Shown here piece by piece: positions 55,701 to 64,000 of a DNA stretch of 64,000 nt (its first letter is position 1; each line of letters opens with the position of its first letter). The notes beneath the pieces were generated by a model that saw nothing but the letters and a program-made list of their open reading frames with translations, did not search any database and was not told the DNA's origin. The translations under genes were made by a program, and so were the position numbers. The stretch is taken from assembly GCF_900102015.1 (NCBI RefSeq), contig NZ_FNAT01000002.1, forward strand, positions 186,001-250,000. Reading direction: 5' to 3'. This DNA is from Limimaricola pyoseonensis. Its GTDB lineage: Bacteria > Pseudomonadota > Alphaproteobacteria > Rhodobacterales > Rhodobacteraceae.

Positions 55701-55904
55701 TCAGGCCATCTCTTGCAGCGGCAGGGGCCGGCGCACCGCGCGGACCGCGGGCAGGACCAGAGCCACGAAGAGCAGGGCCGAGACCGGGCCGGCGCCGATC
55801 CAGATCGCGAGGGCGGTGGCCAGCGACAGCACGCCGGTGACGAGACCCACGGCAGCGAGGACGAAGCCCAGCATGCTGCCGGCGAGGATGAAGATCGTGC
55901 CCAT
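55701..55904 (-). CDS. Small membrane protein of unknown function
   Basis: A 67-residue protein with two hydrophobic helices (about residues 2-36 and 39-54) separated by a short turn and ending in a basic/acidic tail (RRPLPLQEMA). I do not recognise a family. A good terminator follows and GGAGAG lies just upstream of the ATG, so it is probably a real gene. It may be a small membrane stress or regulatory protein, but nothing firm can be said. Confidence 0.6.
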   Translation of the reverse strand: MGTIFILAGSMLGFVLAAVGLVTGVLSLATALAIWIGAGPVSALLFVALVLPAVRAVRRPLPLQEMA

Positions 55905-56048
55905 GTCGCTCTCCTTACGTTACGTCCTGACCATCTCGCCGGATTCGGGCGGGAATGAGGCCGATCCGCGGTCTCCCGATGAAACTAGCGTGGCGGAAAT
56001 AACACGGGGTTAAGCCGCCGATATCGAGCAAGCCGCTGTTCCTGAACG

Positions 56049-56080
56049 AAAAACGCCCCGGCCGCCATGCGGCCGGGGCG
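56049..56080 (-). terminator. Terminator after the cold-shock gene
   Basis: A perfect 12-bp stem (56054-56065 with 56069-56080) on a 3-nt loop is followed on the minus strand by TTTTT. It lies 33 bp beyond the stop. Confidence 0.92.
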
Positions 56081-56113
56081 TCGAAATTCGTCGGTGCCGG
56101 GGCACCGGCCCTG

Positions 56114-56320
56114 TCAGACGACCTGCAGGTTGACCGCCGACTCGCGGCCGTCGCGGCCGGCTTCGATGTCGAAGCTGACCTTCTGGTCGTCACGCAGGCC
56201 GGTCAGGCCCGAACGCTCGACCGCCGAGATGTGGACGAAGACGTCCTTGCTGCCGCCATCGGGCGCGATGAAGCCGAAGCCTTTGGTGGTGTTGAACCAT
56301 TTCACGGTGCCAGTGGCCAT
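56114..56320 (-). CDS. Cold-shock protein, CspA family
   Basis: A 68-residue single-stranded nucleic-acid-binding protein. RNP motifs are KGFGFI and DVFVHI. It starts [17 protein letters not shown], the standard Csp beginning; the in-frame ATG 6 codons upstream (MTGDHT) is less likely. The transcript probably has a long leader, typical of csp mRNA that controls its own translation by folding. It may respond to cold or growth phase. Confidence 0.95.
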   Translation of the reverse strand: MATGTVKWFNTTKGFGFIAPDGGSKDVFVHISAVERSGLTGLRDDQKVSFDIEAGRDGRESAVNLQVV

Positions 56321-56443
56321 CGTGTGATCTCCTGTCATGCGCTGCCCGCGACAATGCGGCAGCCCGGCTTGGTCAGTGTCGCAACGAGAAGACTGCAGCC
56401 GGTGACGGAGAACAGCGGTCGAGGGAATAACGTTCGCAAGCTG

Positions 56444-56472
56444 CGTATGCAGGCGCCGGCGTCCGAACGCAA
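56444..56472 (-). promoter_or_regulatory. Possible csp promoter
   Basis: On the minus strand, TTGCGT (56472-56467) is followed after 17 bp by CATACG (56449-56444). If used, it gives a leader of about 115 nt before the csp start. The hexamers are imperfect. Confidence 0.3.
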
Positions 56473-56557
56473 CATAATTCGAGCGGCGGGTGGGATGCGG
56501 CGGATCACCGCCGGGCCGCCGTCACGCGCCGGGGCTGGCGCGGCGCGGCTCACAAGG

Positions 56558-56583
56558 AAAGGGCGGGGAAGACCCCGCCCTTT
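56558..56583 (-). terminator. Terminator after ettA
   Basis: On the minus strand AAAGGGCGGGG pairs with its complement around TCTT, ending CCCTTTCC. It lies just beyond the ettA stop. Confidence 0.8.
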
Positions 56584-56588
56584 GTCGT

Positions 56589-58244
56589 TCAGCGCGTGAA
56601 CTTCTTGAACTTGACCCGCTTGGGCTCGACCGCGTCGGGGCCGAGGCGGCGCTTCTTGTCCTCCTCGTAATCCTCGAAGTTGCCCTGGAACCACTCGACA
56701 TGCGCCTCGCCCTCGAAGGCGAGGATGTGGGTGCAGATCCGGTCGAGGAAGAAGCGGTCGTGGCTGATCACCACCGCGCAGCCGGCGAAGTCCACCAGCG
56801 CGTCCTCGAGCGCGCGCAGCGTCTCGACGTCGAGGTCGTTGGTCGGCTCGTCGAGCAGCAGCACGTTGCCGCCCGACTTCAGCAGACGCGCCATGTGCAC
56901 GCGGTTGCGCTCGCCGCCCGAGAGCAGGCCGACCTTCTTCTGCTGGTCGCCGCCCTTGAAGTTGAAGGCACCGCAATAGGCGCGGCTGTTCATCTGCGCG
57001 TCGCCCAGCTCGATGATCTCGGCGCCGCCGGAGATCGCCTCCCAGACGGTGGCGTTGGGGTCGAGGTCGTCGCGGCTCTGGTCGACATAGGAGAGCTTGA
57101 CCGTGTCGCCGTACTCGATCGAGCCCTCGTCGGGCTGCTCCTGGCCGGTCAGCATCTTGAACAGCGTCGACTTGCCGGCGCCGTTCGGGCCGATCACGCC
57201 GACGATGCCGCCCGGCGGCAGCGAGAACTCCAGATCCTCGATCAGGAGCTTGTCGCCCATCGCCTTCTTCAGGCCCTCGACCTCGATCACCTTGCCGCCG
57301 AGGCGTGGGCCGTTCGGGATGACGATCTGGGCCTTGCCGACGCGCTCGCGCTCGGACTGGCCGGCCAGCTCCTCATAGGCGGCGATCCGGGCCTTCGACT
57401 TGGCCTGGCGCGCCTTCTGGCCCTGCCGCATCCATTCGAGCTCGCGCTCGAGCGTCTTCTGCTTGGACTTGTCCTCGCGCGCCTCTTGCTCGAGCCGCTT
57501 GGCCTTCTGCTCCAGCCAGGACGAGTAGTTGCCCTCGTAGGGAATGCCGCGGCCGCGGTCGAGCTCGAGGATCCAGCCGGTGATGTCGTCGAGGAAGTAG
57601 CGGTCGTGCGTGACGCAGAGGATCGTGCCCTTGTACTCGATCAGGTGGTTCTGCAGCCAGGCGATGGTCTCGGCGTCGAGGTGGTTGGTCGGCTCGTCCA
57701 AGAGCAGCATGTCGGGCGCCTCGAGCAGCAGCTTGCACAGCGCCACGCGGCGCTTCTCGCCGCCCGACAGCGCGCTGACATCGGCGTCGTCCGGCGGGCA
57801 GCGCAGCGCTTCCATGGCGACGTCGATCTGCGCGTCGAGATCCCACAGGTTCTGCGCGTCGATGTCGTCCTGCAGCTTGGCCATCTCCTCGGCGGTCTCG
57901 TCCGAGTAGTTCATCGCCAGCTCGTTGTAGCGCTCGAGCACGGCCTGCTTCTCGGCCACGCCCTCCATCACGTTCTCGCGCACGGTCTTGGACGGGTCGA
58001 GCTCGGGCTCCTGCGGCAGGTAGCCGACCTTGGCGCCTTCCGCGGCCCAGGCCTCGCCGGTGAAGTCCTTGTCGAGACCGGCCATGATCCTGAGCAGGGT
58101 GGACTTACCCGCGCCGTTGACGCCGACCACGCCGATCTTCACGCCGGGCAGGAAGTTCAGCCGGATGTTCTCGAAGGTCTTCTTGCCGCCGGGATAGGTC
58201 TTGGACACGCCATCCATGTGGTAGACGAACTGGTAGCTGGCCAT
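56589..58244 (-). CDS. ettA: Energy-dependent translational throttle protein EttA (ABC-F)
   Basis: A 551-residue ABC-F protein that binds the ribosomal E site and gates elongation by ATP/ADP ratio. Two ATPase domains are present with Walker A motifs GVNGAGKS and GPNGAGKS and a duplicated LSGGE signature. The DEPTNHLD and DEPTNDLD segments are diagnostic. The EttA arm and linker segments lie between the domains. ATG 58244 ([10 protein letters not shown]) gives the usual length. Confidence 0.94.
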   Translation of the reverse strand: MASYQFVYHMDGVSKTYPGGKKTFENIRLNFLPGVKIGVVGVNGAGKSTLLRIMAGLDKDFTGEAWAAEGAKVGYLPQEPELDPSKTVRENVMEGVAEKQAVLERYNELAMNYSDETAEEMAKLQDDIDAQNLWDLDAQIDVAMEALRCPPDDADVSALSGGEKRRVALCKLLLEAPDMLLLDEPTNHLDAETIAWLQNHLIEYKGTILCVTHDRYFLDDITGWILELDRGRGIPYEGNYSSWLEQKAKRLEQEAREDKSKQKTLERELEWMRQGQKARQAKSKARIAAYEELAGQSERERVGKAQIVIPNGPRLGGKVIEVEGLKKAMGDKLLIEDLEFSLPPGGIVGVIGPNGAGKSTLFKMLTGQEQPDEGSIEYGDTVKLSYVDQSRDDLDPNATVWEAISGGAEIIELGDAQMNSRAYCGAFNFKGGDQQKKVGLLSGGERNRVHMARLLKSGGNVLLLDEPTNDLDVETLRALEDALVDFAGCAVVISHDRFFLDRICTHILAFEGEAHVEWFQGNFEDYEEDKKRRLGPDAVEPKRVKFKKFTR

Positions 58245-58396
58245 CGGGGAACTCCTGTCAACGATCGGCCCCCTCATACGCGTGCGCTCGGGCCGTAGCA
58301 ATCGGGCCGTGGCGGTCGGGCATGACGATCGGCGGCGCGCGGAACCGGCCTGCCGACGCCGCGTTGTCCCGCATCGGCTCAGGAGGGTTCGCGGCG

Positions 58397-59596
58397 GTGA
58401 CGGAGAAGCAGAGCACGGCGGGTGCGGCGGAGGGCGACGCGCCGCCCGATCCGGCCGTGGCGCTGTCCGAACAGCGGCTGTCGGAGCTGCGCAAGATCCG
58501 CCGTCTGCTGCTGTGCACCTTCCTGCTGGCCGGGTTCACCGCCTGCTACTTCGCGCGCGACGTGCTGTTGCCGATCGTGCTCGCCATCCTGCTGACGCTG
58601 ACGCTGCGGCCGGTGGTGCGCGGCTTCGAGCGGATCGGCATCGCGCCGGCGATCAGCGCCGTGGTGCTGATGCTGACGCTGGGGCTGGGCGTGAGCGTCG
58701 CGGGCTATTTCCTCAGCGGCCCGGTCTCGAAGATGGCGTCGCGCGCGCCCGAGATCGGCAACGAGGTGCAGGCCAAGCTCGCCGGCGTGCTCGACCGGCT
58801 CGCCTCGATCCAGGAGGTGGGCGAGCAGGTCTCCGACATGGCCGAGGCGGCGGGCGCGACCGAGGGGCAGAAGATGGAGGTGGTGGTCGACCAGTCCGGG
58901 CTGATCCCCGAGGCGGTGGGCAGCGCCGCCAGCGTCGGCTCGTCGCTGGTCGCCGCGCTGGTGCTGACGCTGTTCCTGCTGGCCTCGGGCGACTTCTATC
59001 ACCGCCGCATCGTCGAGGCCTCGCCCAAGCTGCACGACAAGAAGCGCGCCCTGACCATCGTGCGCGACGTCGAGAAGCAGATCTCGCGCTATCTCGGCGC
59101 GATCACGGTGATCAATGCCGGGCTCGGCCTCTGCGTCGGCACGGCGCTGTGGATCCTCGAGCTGCCGATGCCGCATGTCTGGGGCGTGCTGGCCTTCCTG
59201 CTGAACTTCATGCCCTTCATCGGCGCGATCATCGGCACGGTGCTGGTCGGCGCGACGGCTCTGGTGACCTTCGACAGCGTGCCCTACGCGCTGCTGGCGC
59301 CGCTCTCCTACTTCACGCTGACCACGATCGAGGGCAATTTCGTCACGCCGATGCTGGTCGGGCGCAGGCTCGAGCTGAACATCGTCTCGGTCTTCGTCAC
59401 CGTGGCGTTCTGGATCTGGCTCTGGGGCGTGCCGGGCGCGGTGCTGGCGGTGCCGTTCCTCGTGGTGGTCAAGGCGATCTGCGACAACGTCCCCTCGCTC
59501 CGGGCTTTCGGCGGTTTCCTGTCGGGAGATCCGCGGCTCAAGGCCGAGGACCGCGCGGCGGATCGCGAGGAGCGGCACGCGACGCGCCCCGCCTGA
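58397..59596 (+). CDS. AI-2E family transporter (PerM-like)
   Basis: A 399-residue inner-membrane protein with about seven or eight helices. The family segments [22 protein letters not shown] and [21 protein letters not shown] are clear. GTG 58397 was chosen because AGGAGGG lies 9 bp upstream; an in-frame ATG at 58322 would add 25 residues. Members export small molecules or ions; the substrate is not predictable. Divergent from ettA. Confidence 0.87.
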   Translation: MTEKQSTAGAAEGDAPPDPAVALSEQRLSELRKIRRLLLCTFLLAGFTACYFARDVLLPIVLAILLTLTLRPVVRGFERIGIAPAISAVVLMLTLGLGVSVAGYFLSGPVSKMASRAPEIGNEVQAKLAGVLDRLASIQEVGEQVSDMAEAAGATEGQKMEVVVDQSGLIPEAVGSAASVGSSLVAALVLTLFLLASGDFYHRRIVEASPKLHDKKRALTIVRDVEKQISRYLGAITVINAGLGLCVGTALWILELPMPHVWGVLAFLLNFMPFIGAIIGTVLVGATALVTFDSVPYALLAPLSYFTLTTIEGNFVTPMLVGRRLELNIVSVFVTVAFWIWLWGVPGAVLAVPFLVVVKAICDNVPSLRAFGGFLSGDPRLKAEDRAADREERHATRPA

Positions 59597-59662
59597 GCCG
59601 CGTTTGACCGTGGCGGGGGCCGGGCCTAGGGTCGCCTCGCCAGACACAGGAGAGCCCCCGAG

Positions 59663-60694
<1,032 letters not shown>

Positions 60695-60779
60695 TCGCCG
60701 CTTTCGCGCCGCCTTCGCGCCCCGGAATCGGCCCCCCGGCCGGGCAGTCTGGGGCGCGACACGCCGAGAGAGACGAGAC

Positions 60780-61235
60780 ATGCCCGACCTGCCGCTGATC
60801 CTGGCTGCGCCGCTGATGGCGGCGATGATCTGGACCGACCTGACCCGGATGAAGATCCCCAACCTGCTGGTGCTGGCGGTGCTGGTGCTGGGGGCGGGCT
60901 GCGCGGCGTTCGGGCTGATGCCCGATCTCGGGCTGCGGGTCATGGCGGGGCTGGGGGTGCTGGTGGTCGGCATCGGCCTCTTCGCCATGGGCGTGATGGG
61001 CGGCGGCGACGCCAAGATGCTGGCCGCTCTGGTGCCGCTTCTGCCGCCCGACGCCTGGGGCGGCTTCGCGATGCTGCTTTCGCTCACCATGCTGGGCGGC
61101 GCGGCGCTGGTCTTCGCGGCGCGGCGCGTGGCGGGCGGGCCCGAGGCGGGCTGGGTCAGCCTGCGCGAGAGCCGGCGCTACCCGCTCGGCCTGTCGATCG
61201 GCGCGGCGGCGCTGATCCTGCCGCTGCTGATCTGA
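60780..61235 (+). CDS. Prepilin peptidase (A24 family, CpaA-like)
   Basis: A 151-residue membrane protein with about four hydrophobic helices. The two catalytic Asp of A24 aspartic peptidases are present: Asp20 in TDLTRMKIPN and Asp77 in GGGDAK. It lacks the cytoplasmic methyltransferase domain of long PilD, fitting the short CpaA/TadV class that cleaves Flp-type pilins. No pilin or tad gene is adjacent, so its substrate is elsewhere. Confidence 0.86.
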   Translation: MPDLPLILAAPLMAAMIWTDLTRMKIPNLLVLAVLVLGAGCAAFGLMPDLGLRVMAGLGVLVVGIGLFAMGVMGGGDAKMLAALVPLLPPDAWGGFAMLLSLTMLGGAALVFAARRVAGGPEAGWVSLRESRRYPLGLSIGAAALILPLLI

Positions 61236-61243
61236 GCCGCACC

Positions 61244-61264
61244 GGGCGCGGCGCCGCGCCCTTT
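61244..61264 (+). terminator. Terminator after the prepilin peptidase
   Basis: GGGCGCG pairs with CGCGCCC around a GCGC loop, followed by TTT. It begins 8 bp after the stop. Confidence 0.6.
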
Positions 61265-61315
61265 CGTCCGCGCGTGATCTGCGGCAGGTAGGGGGCGCAA
61301 CCGCCGGAGACCCCG

Positions 61316-61894
61316 ATGCCCGAGACCCACGCCGCCGCCCTCGACTTCTTCATGTCGCGCCGCTCGCGCCCGGCCAAGACGCTGACCACGCCGGTGCCGG
61401 ACCGCGAGGCGCTGATGCCGCTGCTGACGGCGGCGCTGCGCGTGCCCGATCACGGCAAGCTCGAGCCGTGGCGGCTGATCGTGCTGGAGAAGCCGGCGCT
61501 GGAGCGGCTGGCGGCGCTGGTGCCCGCGCGCGCCGAGGCGCTGGGGGTCGAGCCGGAGAAGCAGGCCAAGGCGGTGGCGCAGTACCGCGACGCCGATCTG
61601 GTGGTGGCGGTGATCTCCGCGCCCAAGCCCTCCGACAAGATCCCCGAGATCGAGCAGCAGCATTCGGCCGCCTGCGTCTGCCTGTCGCTTTTGAACGCGG
61701 CGCTGGCCGCGGGCTGGGGCGCGAACTGGCTGACCGGCTGGGCCAGCCATGACCCGGTCTTCTGCCGCGAGGGGCTGGGGCTGGCCGAACACGAGAGCGT
61801 CGCCGGGCTGATCCATATCGGCACCGAGCGCCACGCCCCGCCCGAGCGGCCGCGCCCGGACGTGGCGGCGCTGACCGAATGGCGCTCGGAATGA
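61316..61894 (+). CDS. Nitroreductase family protein, YdjA-like
   Basis: A 192-residue FMN oxidoreductase of the small YdjA type. The segments FFMSRRSRPAK, ALRVPDHGKLEPWRLIV (FMN binding) and a C-terminal HIGTERHAPPERPRP are typical. It reduces nitro or quinone-like compounds using NAD(P)H; the physiological substrate is unknown. Its stop overlaps the next ATG (ATGA at 61891-61894). Confidence 0.9.
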   Translation: MPETHAAALDFFMSRRSRPAKTLTTPVPDREALMPLLTAALRVPDHGKLEPWRLIVLEKPALERLAALVPARAEALGVEPEKQAKAVAQYRDADLVVAVISAPKPSDKIPEIEQQHSAACVCLSLLNAALAAGWGANWLTGWASHDPVFCREGLGLAEHESVAGLIHIGTERHAPPERPRPDVAALTEWRSE

Positions 61895-62601
61895 TCCTCG
61901 CCGACCTGATGAAGGCGCTGGGCCAGTTCTCGGACCCGCGCTTCCGCCGCGTGCTCTGGCTCGGCCTCGCGCTCTCGGCGGGGCTGCTGGTGGCGATCTA
62001 TTTCGGCCTCGTCGGCCTCGTCGGCCTGTTCGCGCCCGAGACGGTGACGCTGCCGCTGATCGGCGAGGTCGCCTGGATCGACGACGCGCTGGGCTGGGGG
62101 TCGCTCCTGTTGATGCTCGGCCTGTCGGTGGTGCTGATGCTGCCGGTCGCCTCGCTGATGAGCTCGTTCTTCCTCGAAGAAGTGGCGGCGGCGGTCGAGG
62201 CGCGGCATTACCCGAGCCTGCCCTCGGCGCGATCGATCCCGCTCGCCGACCAGGTGCGCGACGCGCTGTCCTTCCTCGCGGTGCTGGTGCTGATCAACGT
62301 CGCGGCCTTCGCGGCGAGCCTCGCCTTTCCGCCGGCCGCACCATTCCTGTTCTACGGCGTGAACGGCTGGCTTCTGGGGCGCGAGTATTTCCAGGTCGCG
62401 GCGATGCGGCGCGAGGGGCGCGAAGGCGCGCGCCGCCTGCGCAAGCGCCATCCGCTGCGGATCTGGGGCGCGGGCTGCCTGATGGCGGTGCCGCTGACGG
62501 TGCCGGTGGTGAACCTGCTGGTGCCGGTGGTCGGCGCGGCCACCTTCACCCATTTCTACCACCGCCTCGCCGGCGGGCGGCGGGTCACTCGGGGGCGGTG
62601 A
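61891..62601 (+). CDS. EI24/CysZ-like membrane protein
   Basis: A 236-residue protein with about four helices (near residues 19-50, 60-95, 120-150, 195-220). It begins MILADLMKALGQFSDPRFRRV and has the acidic-basic segment between helices that resembles EI24-domain and CysZ proteins. CysZ transports sulphate; the precise role here is not established. The ATG at 61891 overlaps the nitroreductase stop. The 3' end overlaps the convergent DUF1467 gene by 17 bp. Confidence 0.78.
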   Translation: MILADLMKALGQFSDPRFRRVLWLGLALSAGLLVAIYFGLVGLVGLFAPETVTLPLIGEVAWIDDALGWGSLLLMLGLSVVLMLPVASLMSSFFLEEVAAAVEARHYPSLPSARSIPLADQVRDALSFLAVLVLINVAAFAASLAFPPAAPFLFYGVNGWLLGREYFQVAAMRREGREGARRLRKRHPLRIWGAGCLMAVPLTVPVVNLLVPVVGAATFTHFYHRLAGGRRVTRGR

Positions 62602-62887
62602 CCAGCGGGCTGCCGCGCTCGGGCGACATGCGGTCGAAGACGTCGATGTCGCGCACCGTGACGCCGCCCCAGAGGATGAAGGCCGACAGCGCCGCCCAGA
62701 TCGGCACCGCCCAGAACGTGGTGAGCCGGGCCTTGCGCCCCAGCCGGAAGTCGGCCGGGGCCGAGGCGTGGGTGCCGGGCACGGTCTCGCCCGCGTCGCC
62801 CTGGGTCACGAGGCGCAGGGGCAGCACGACGAAGAACACCATGAACCATGTCACGGCGAAGAGCACGAAGGCGGCGGTGATGGTCAT
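62585..62887 (-). CDS. DUF1467 family membrane protein
   Basis: A 100-residue protein with two helices (about residues 3-26 and 58-78) and the short conserved segment VLPLRLVTQGDAGETVPGTHASAP, characteristic of DUF1467. Function unknown. In many alphaproteobacteria it lies beside methylmalonyl-CoA epimerase, as here (78 bp away), so both may share a transcript. Confidence 0.85.
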   Translation of the reverse strand: MTITAAFVLFAVTWFMVFFVVLPLRLVTQGDAGETVPGTHASAPADFRLGRKARLTTFWAVPIWAALSAFILWGGVTVRDIDVFDRMSPERGSPLVTAPE

Positions 62888-62965
62888 TGCGGCTCCATGG
62901 GCGCTCTGGCCCTGCTACTTCTCTCTTTGAATACTCATGGCCGGCGGGCGGGGCCGCCGCCCGGC

Positions 62966-63370
62966 CTAGACCTGTTCGAGCTCGATCAGGCAGCCGTCGA
63001 AATCCTTGGGATGCAAAAACAGCACCGGCTTGCCGTGCGCGCCGGTCTTCGGCTCGCCGCCGCCCAGCACCCGCGCGCCCTCGGCCACCAGCCGGTCGCG
63101 GGCGGCGATGATGTCCTCGACCTCGTAGCAGGCGTGGTGCATGCCGCCCGACGGGTTCTTCTCGAGAAAGGCCGAGACCGGCGAGCCTTCCCCCAGCGGC
63201 TGCATCAGCTCGACCTTGGTGTTGGGCAGGGTGACGAAGACCACGGTGACGCCGTGCTCGGGCAGGGCCTGCGGCGCGCTGATCTCGGCCCCGAGCGGGC
63301 CGGCGTAGCGGCGGGCCGCGGCCTCGAGGTCGGGCACGGCGATGGCGATGTGGTTCAGGCGTCCGATCAT
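62966..63370 (-). CDS. mce: Methylmalonyl-CoA epimerase
   Basis: A 134-residue vicinal-oxygen-chelate metalloenzyme that interconverts (R)- and (S)-methylmalonyl-CoA in propionate metabolism. It begins MIGRLNHIAIAVPDLEAAA (metal-ligand His7) and contains GMHHACYEVEDI and the C-terminal LIELEQV (metal-ligand Glu). Length is typical for the family. It is followed on the same strand by the DUF1467 gene. Confidence 0.93.
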   Translation of the reverse strand: MIGRLNHIAIAVPDLEAAARRYAGPLGAEISAPQALPEHGVTVVFVTLPNTKVELMQPLGEGSPVSAFLEKNPSGGMHHACYEVEDIIAARDRLVAEGARVLGGGEPKTGAHGKPVLFLHPKDFDGCLIELEQV

Positions 63371-63532
63371 CCGGCGCTCCTTTCGGGCTGGCGGGCGTTA
63401 TCGCACCCCGCTTGGCACCGCGCAAGCGCGGCCTCGGGGACGGATCGTCGCGGCTTAACCCGCGATTCACCTCGAACGGTCAGCATGGCGGGGCGCGGGC
63501 GGGACCGGCCCGTTCGAGCGAGGAGCCCGACC

Positions 63533-64000
63533 ATGCCGATGATCGACCCCTTTCCGCAGGCCCCCGCCGCGACCGCCGAGCGGCCGCTGCTGGGCCTGAC
63601 CGTGCTTCTGGTGGAGGACAGCCGCTTCGCGTCCGAGGCGATGCGCCTTCTGTGCCTGCGATCGGGGGCGCGGATCCGCCGGGCCGGCAGCCTGCACAAC
63701 GCGCGGCGTCACCTGCGGGTCTACCGCCCCAACGTCGTGATCGCCGATCTCGGCCTGCCCGACGGCTCGGGGATCGAGCTGATCGTGGAGCTGGGGCAGG
63801 CGCGACCGCGGGTCGAGGTGCTGCTGGCCATCTCCGGCCACCCGGAGAGCGAGGCGCCGGCGCTCGGGGCCGGGGCGGACGGCTTCATCGCCAAGCCGAT
63901 CGCCCGGCTGGCCGAGTTCCAGACCGCGGTGCTGCGCCACCTTCCGGCCGAGCGGCGCCCCGGCGGGCCGCGGCCGCTGCCCGAGGACGAGATCGCGCCG
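63533..64000 (+). CDS. Response regulator receiver protein (partial)
   Basis: The gene begins at ATG 63533, preceded by GAGGAG, and runs off the window end after 156 codons. A CheY-like receiver domain covers about residues 20-135. It shows VLLVEDSRFA (acidic pocket), VIADLGLPDGSG (phospho-acceptor Asp), AISGHPES and FIAKPI (conserved Lys). A C-terminal part may continue beyond the window, so an output domain cannot be excluded. Confidence 0.88.
   Translation, partial: MPMIDPFPQAPAATAERPLLGLTVLLVEDSRFASEAMRLLCLRSGARIRRAGSLHNARRHLRVYRPNVVIADLGLPDGSGIELIVELGQARPRVEVLLAISGHPESEAPALGAGADGFIAKPIARLAEFQTAVLRHLPAERRPGGPRPLPEDEIAP

Noticed and set aside
55572-55958. A 128-codon plus-strand open frame beside atpC
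   Set aside because: It runs opposite the 67-residue membrane protein and through the atpC and small-gene terminators, and has no ribosome-binding site or recognisable domain.

Overview
The window looks like chromosome of an alphaproteobacterium of the order Rhodobacterales (Rhodobacter/Roseobacter relatives). Evidence: very high GC with strong GC3 bias; the hemN-fnrL-ccoNOQP-ccoGHIS arrangement with TTGAT-N4-(A/G)TCAA FNR boxes; an F1-only ATP synthase operon (atpHAGDC) without F0 genes; and lineage-typical families such as DUF1194, DUF1467, DUF2125 and extensin-like proteins. No tRNA, rRNA, CRISPR array, insertion sequence or phage gene was recognised. The window is gene-dense, with many ATGA/GTGA stop-start overlaps.

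Layout. (1) 1-12.6 kb is an accessory peptide/amino-acid catabolism block: the end of a Gfo/Idh/MocA oxidoreductase, a DUF885 protein with an altered metal motif, a GhrA-like 2-hydroxyacid dehydrogenase, an oligopeptide ABC transporter whose second permease is fused to an ATPase, peptidase T, and a divergent LysR versus aminotransferase-RidA pair. (2) 12.8-21.2 kb is a sugar-type ABC operon resembling thuEFGK-AB (trehalose) but with a 2-hydroxyacid dehydrogenase inserted and the LacI regulator inside the operon. A LacI-type operator lies upstream, and a 14-bp hairpin separates the binding-protein gene from the permeases. (3) 21.4-31.6 kb is the microaerobic module: hemN, fnrL, cbb3 oxidase structural genes, then the assembly genes, with three FNR boxes. 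(4) 31.8-46 kb is mixed core genome: DUF1194, CaiB-type CoA transferase, an LpxR-like lipid A deacylase, rpsD with a structured leader, hisC-tyrC-extensin, DUF2125, ChaC, and a MotA/TolQ-like plus OmpA/MotB-like pair with a huge coiled coil facing an M23 peptidase. (5) 46-50.3 kb holds clpA (with a heat-shock-type promoter), gloB and a methyltransferase. (6) 50.6-55.5 kb is atpHAGDC. (7) 55.6-64 kb holds a small membrane protein, a cold-shock protein, ettA, an AI-2E family transporter, an aldo/keto reductase, a prepilin peptidase, a nitroreductase, an EI24/CysZ-like protein, DUF1467, methylmalonyl-CoA epimerase and a response regulator cut by the window end.

The best leads are the modified thu-like operon and its operator, the MotAB-like coiled-coil machine, the hairpin-rich rpsD leader, the FNR box placed so that hemN would be near-leaderless, and the DUF885 protein that lost its canonical Glu. 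No clear wholly new defence or mobile system was found.
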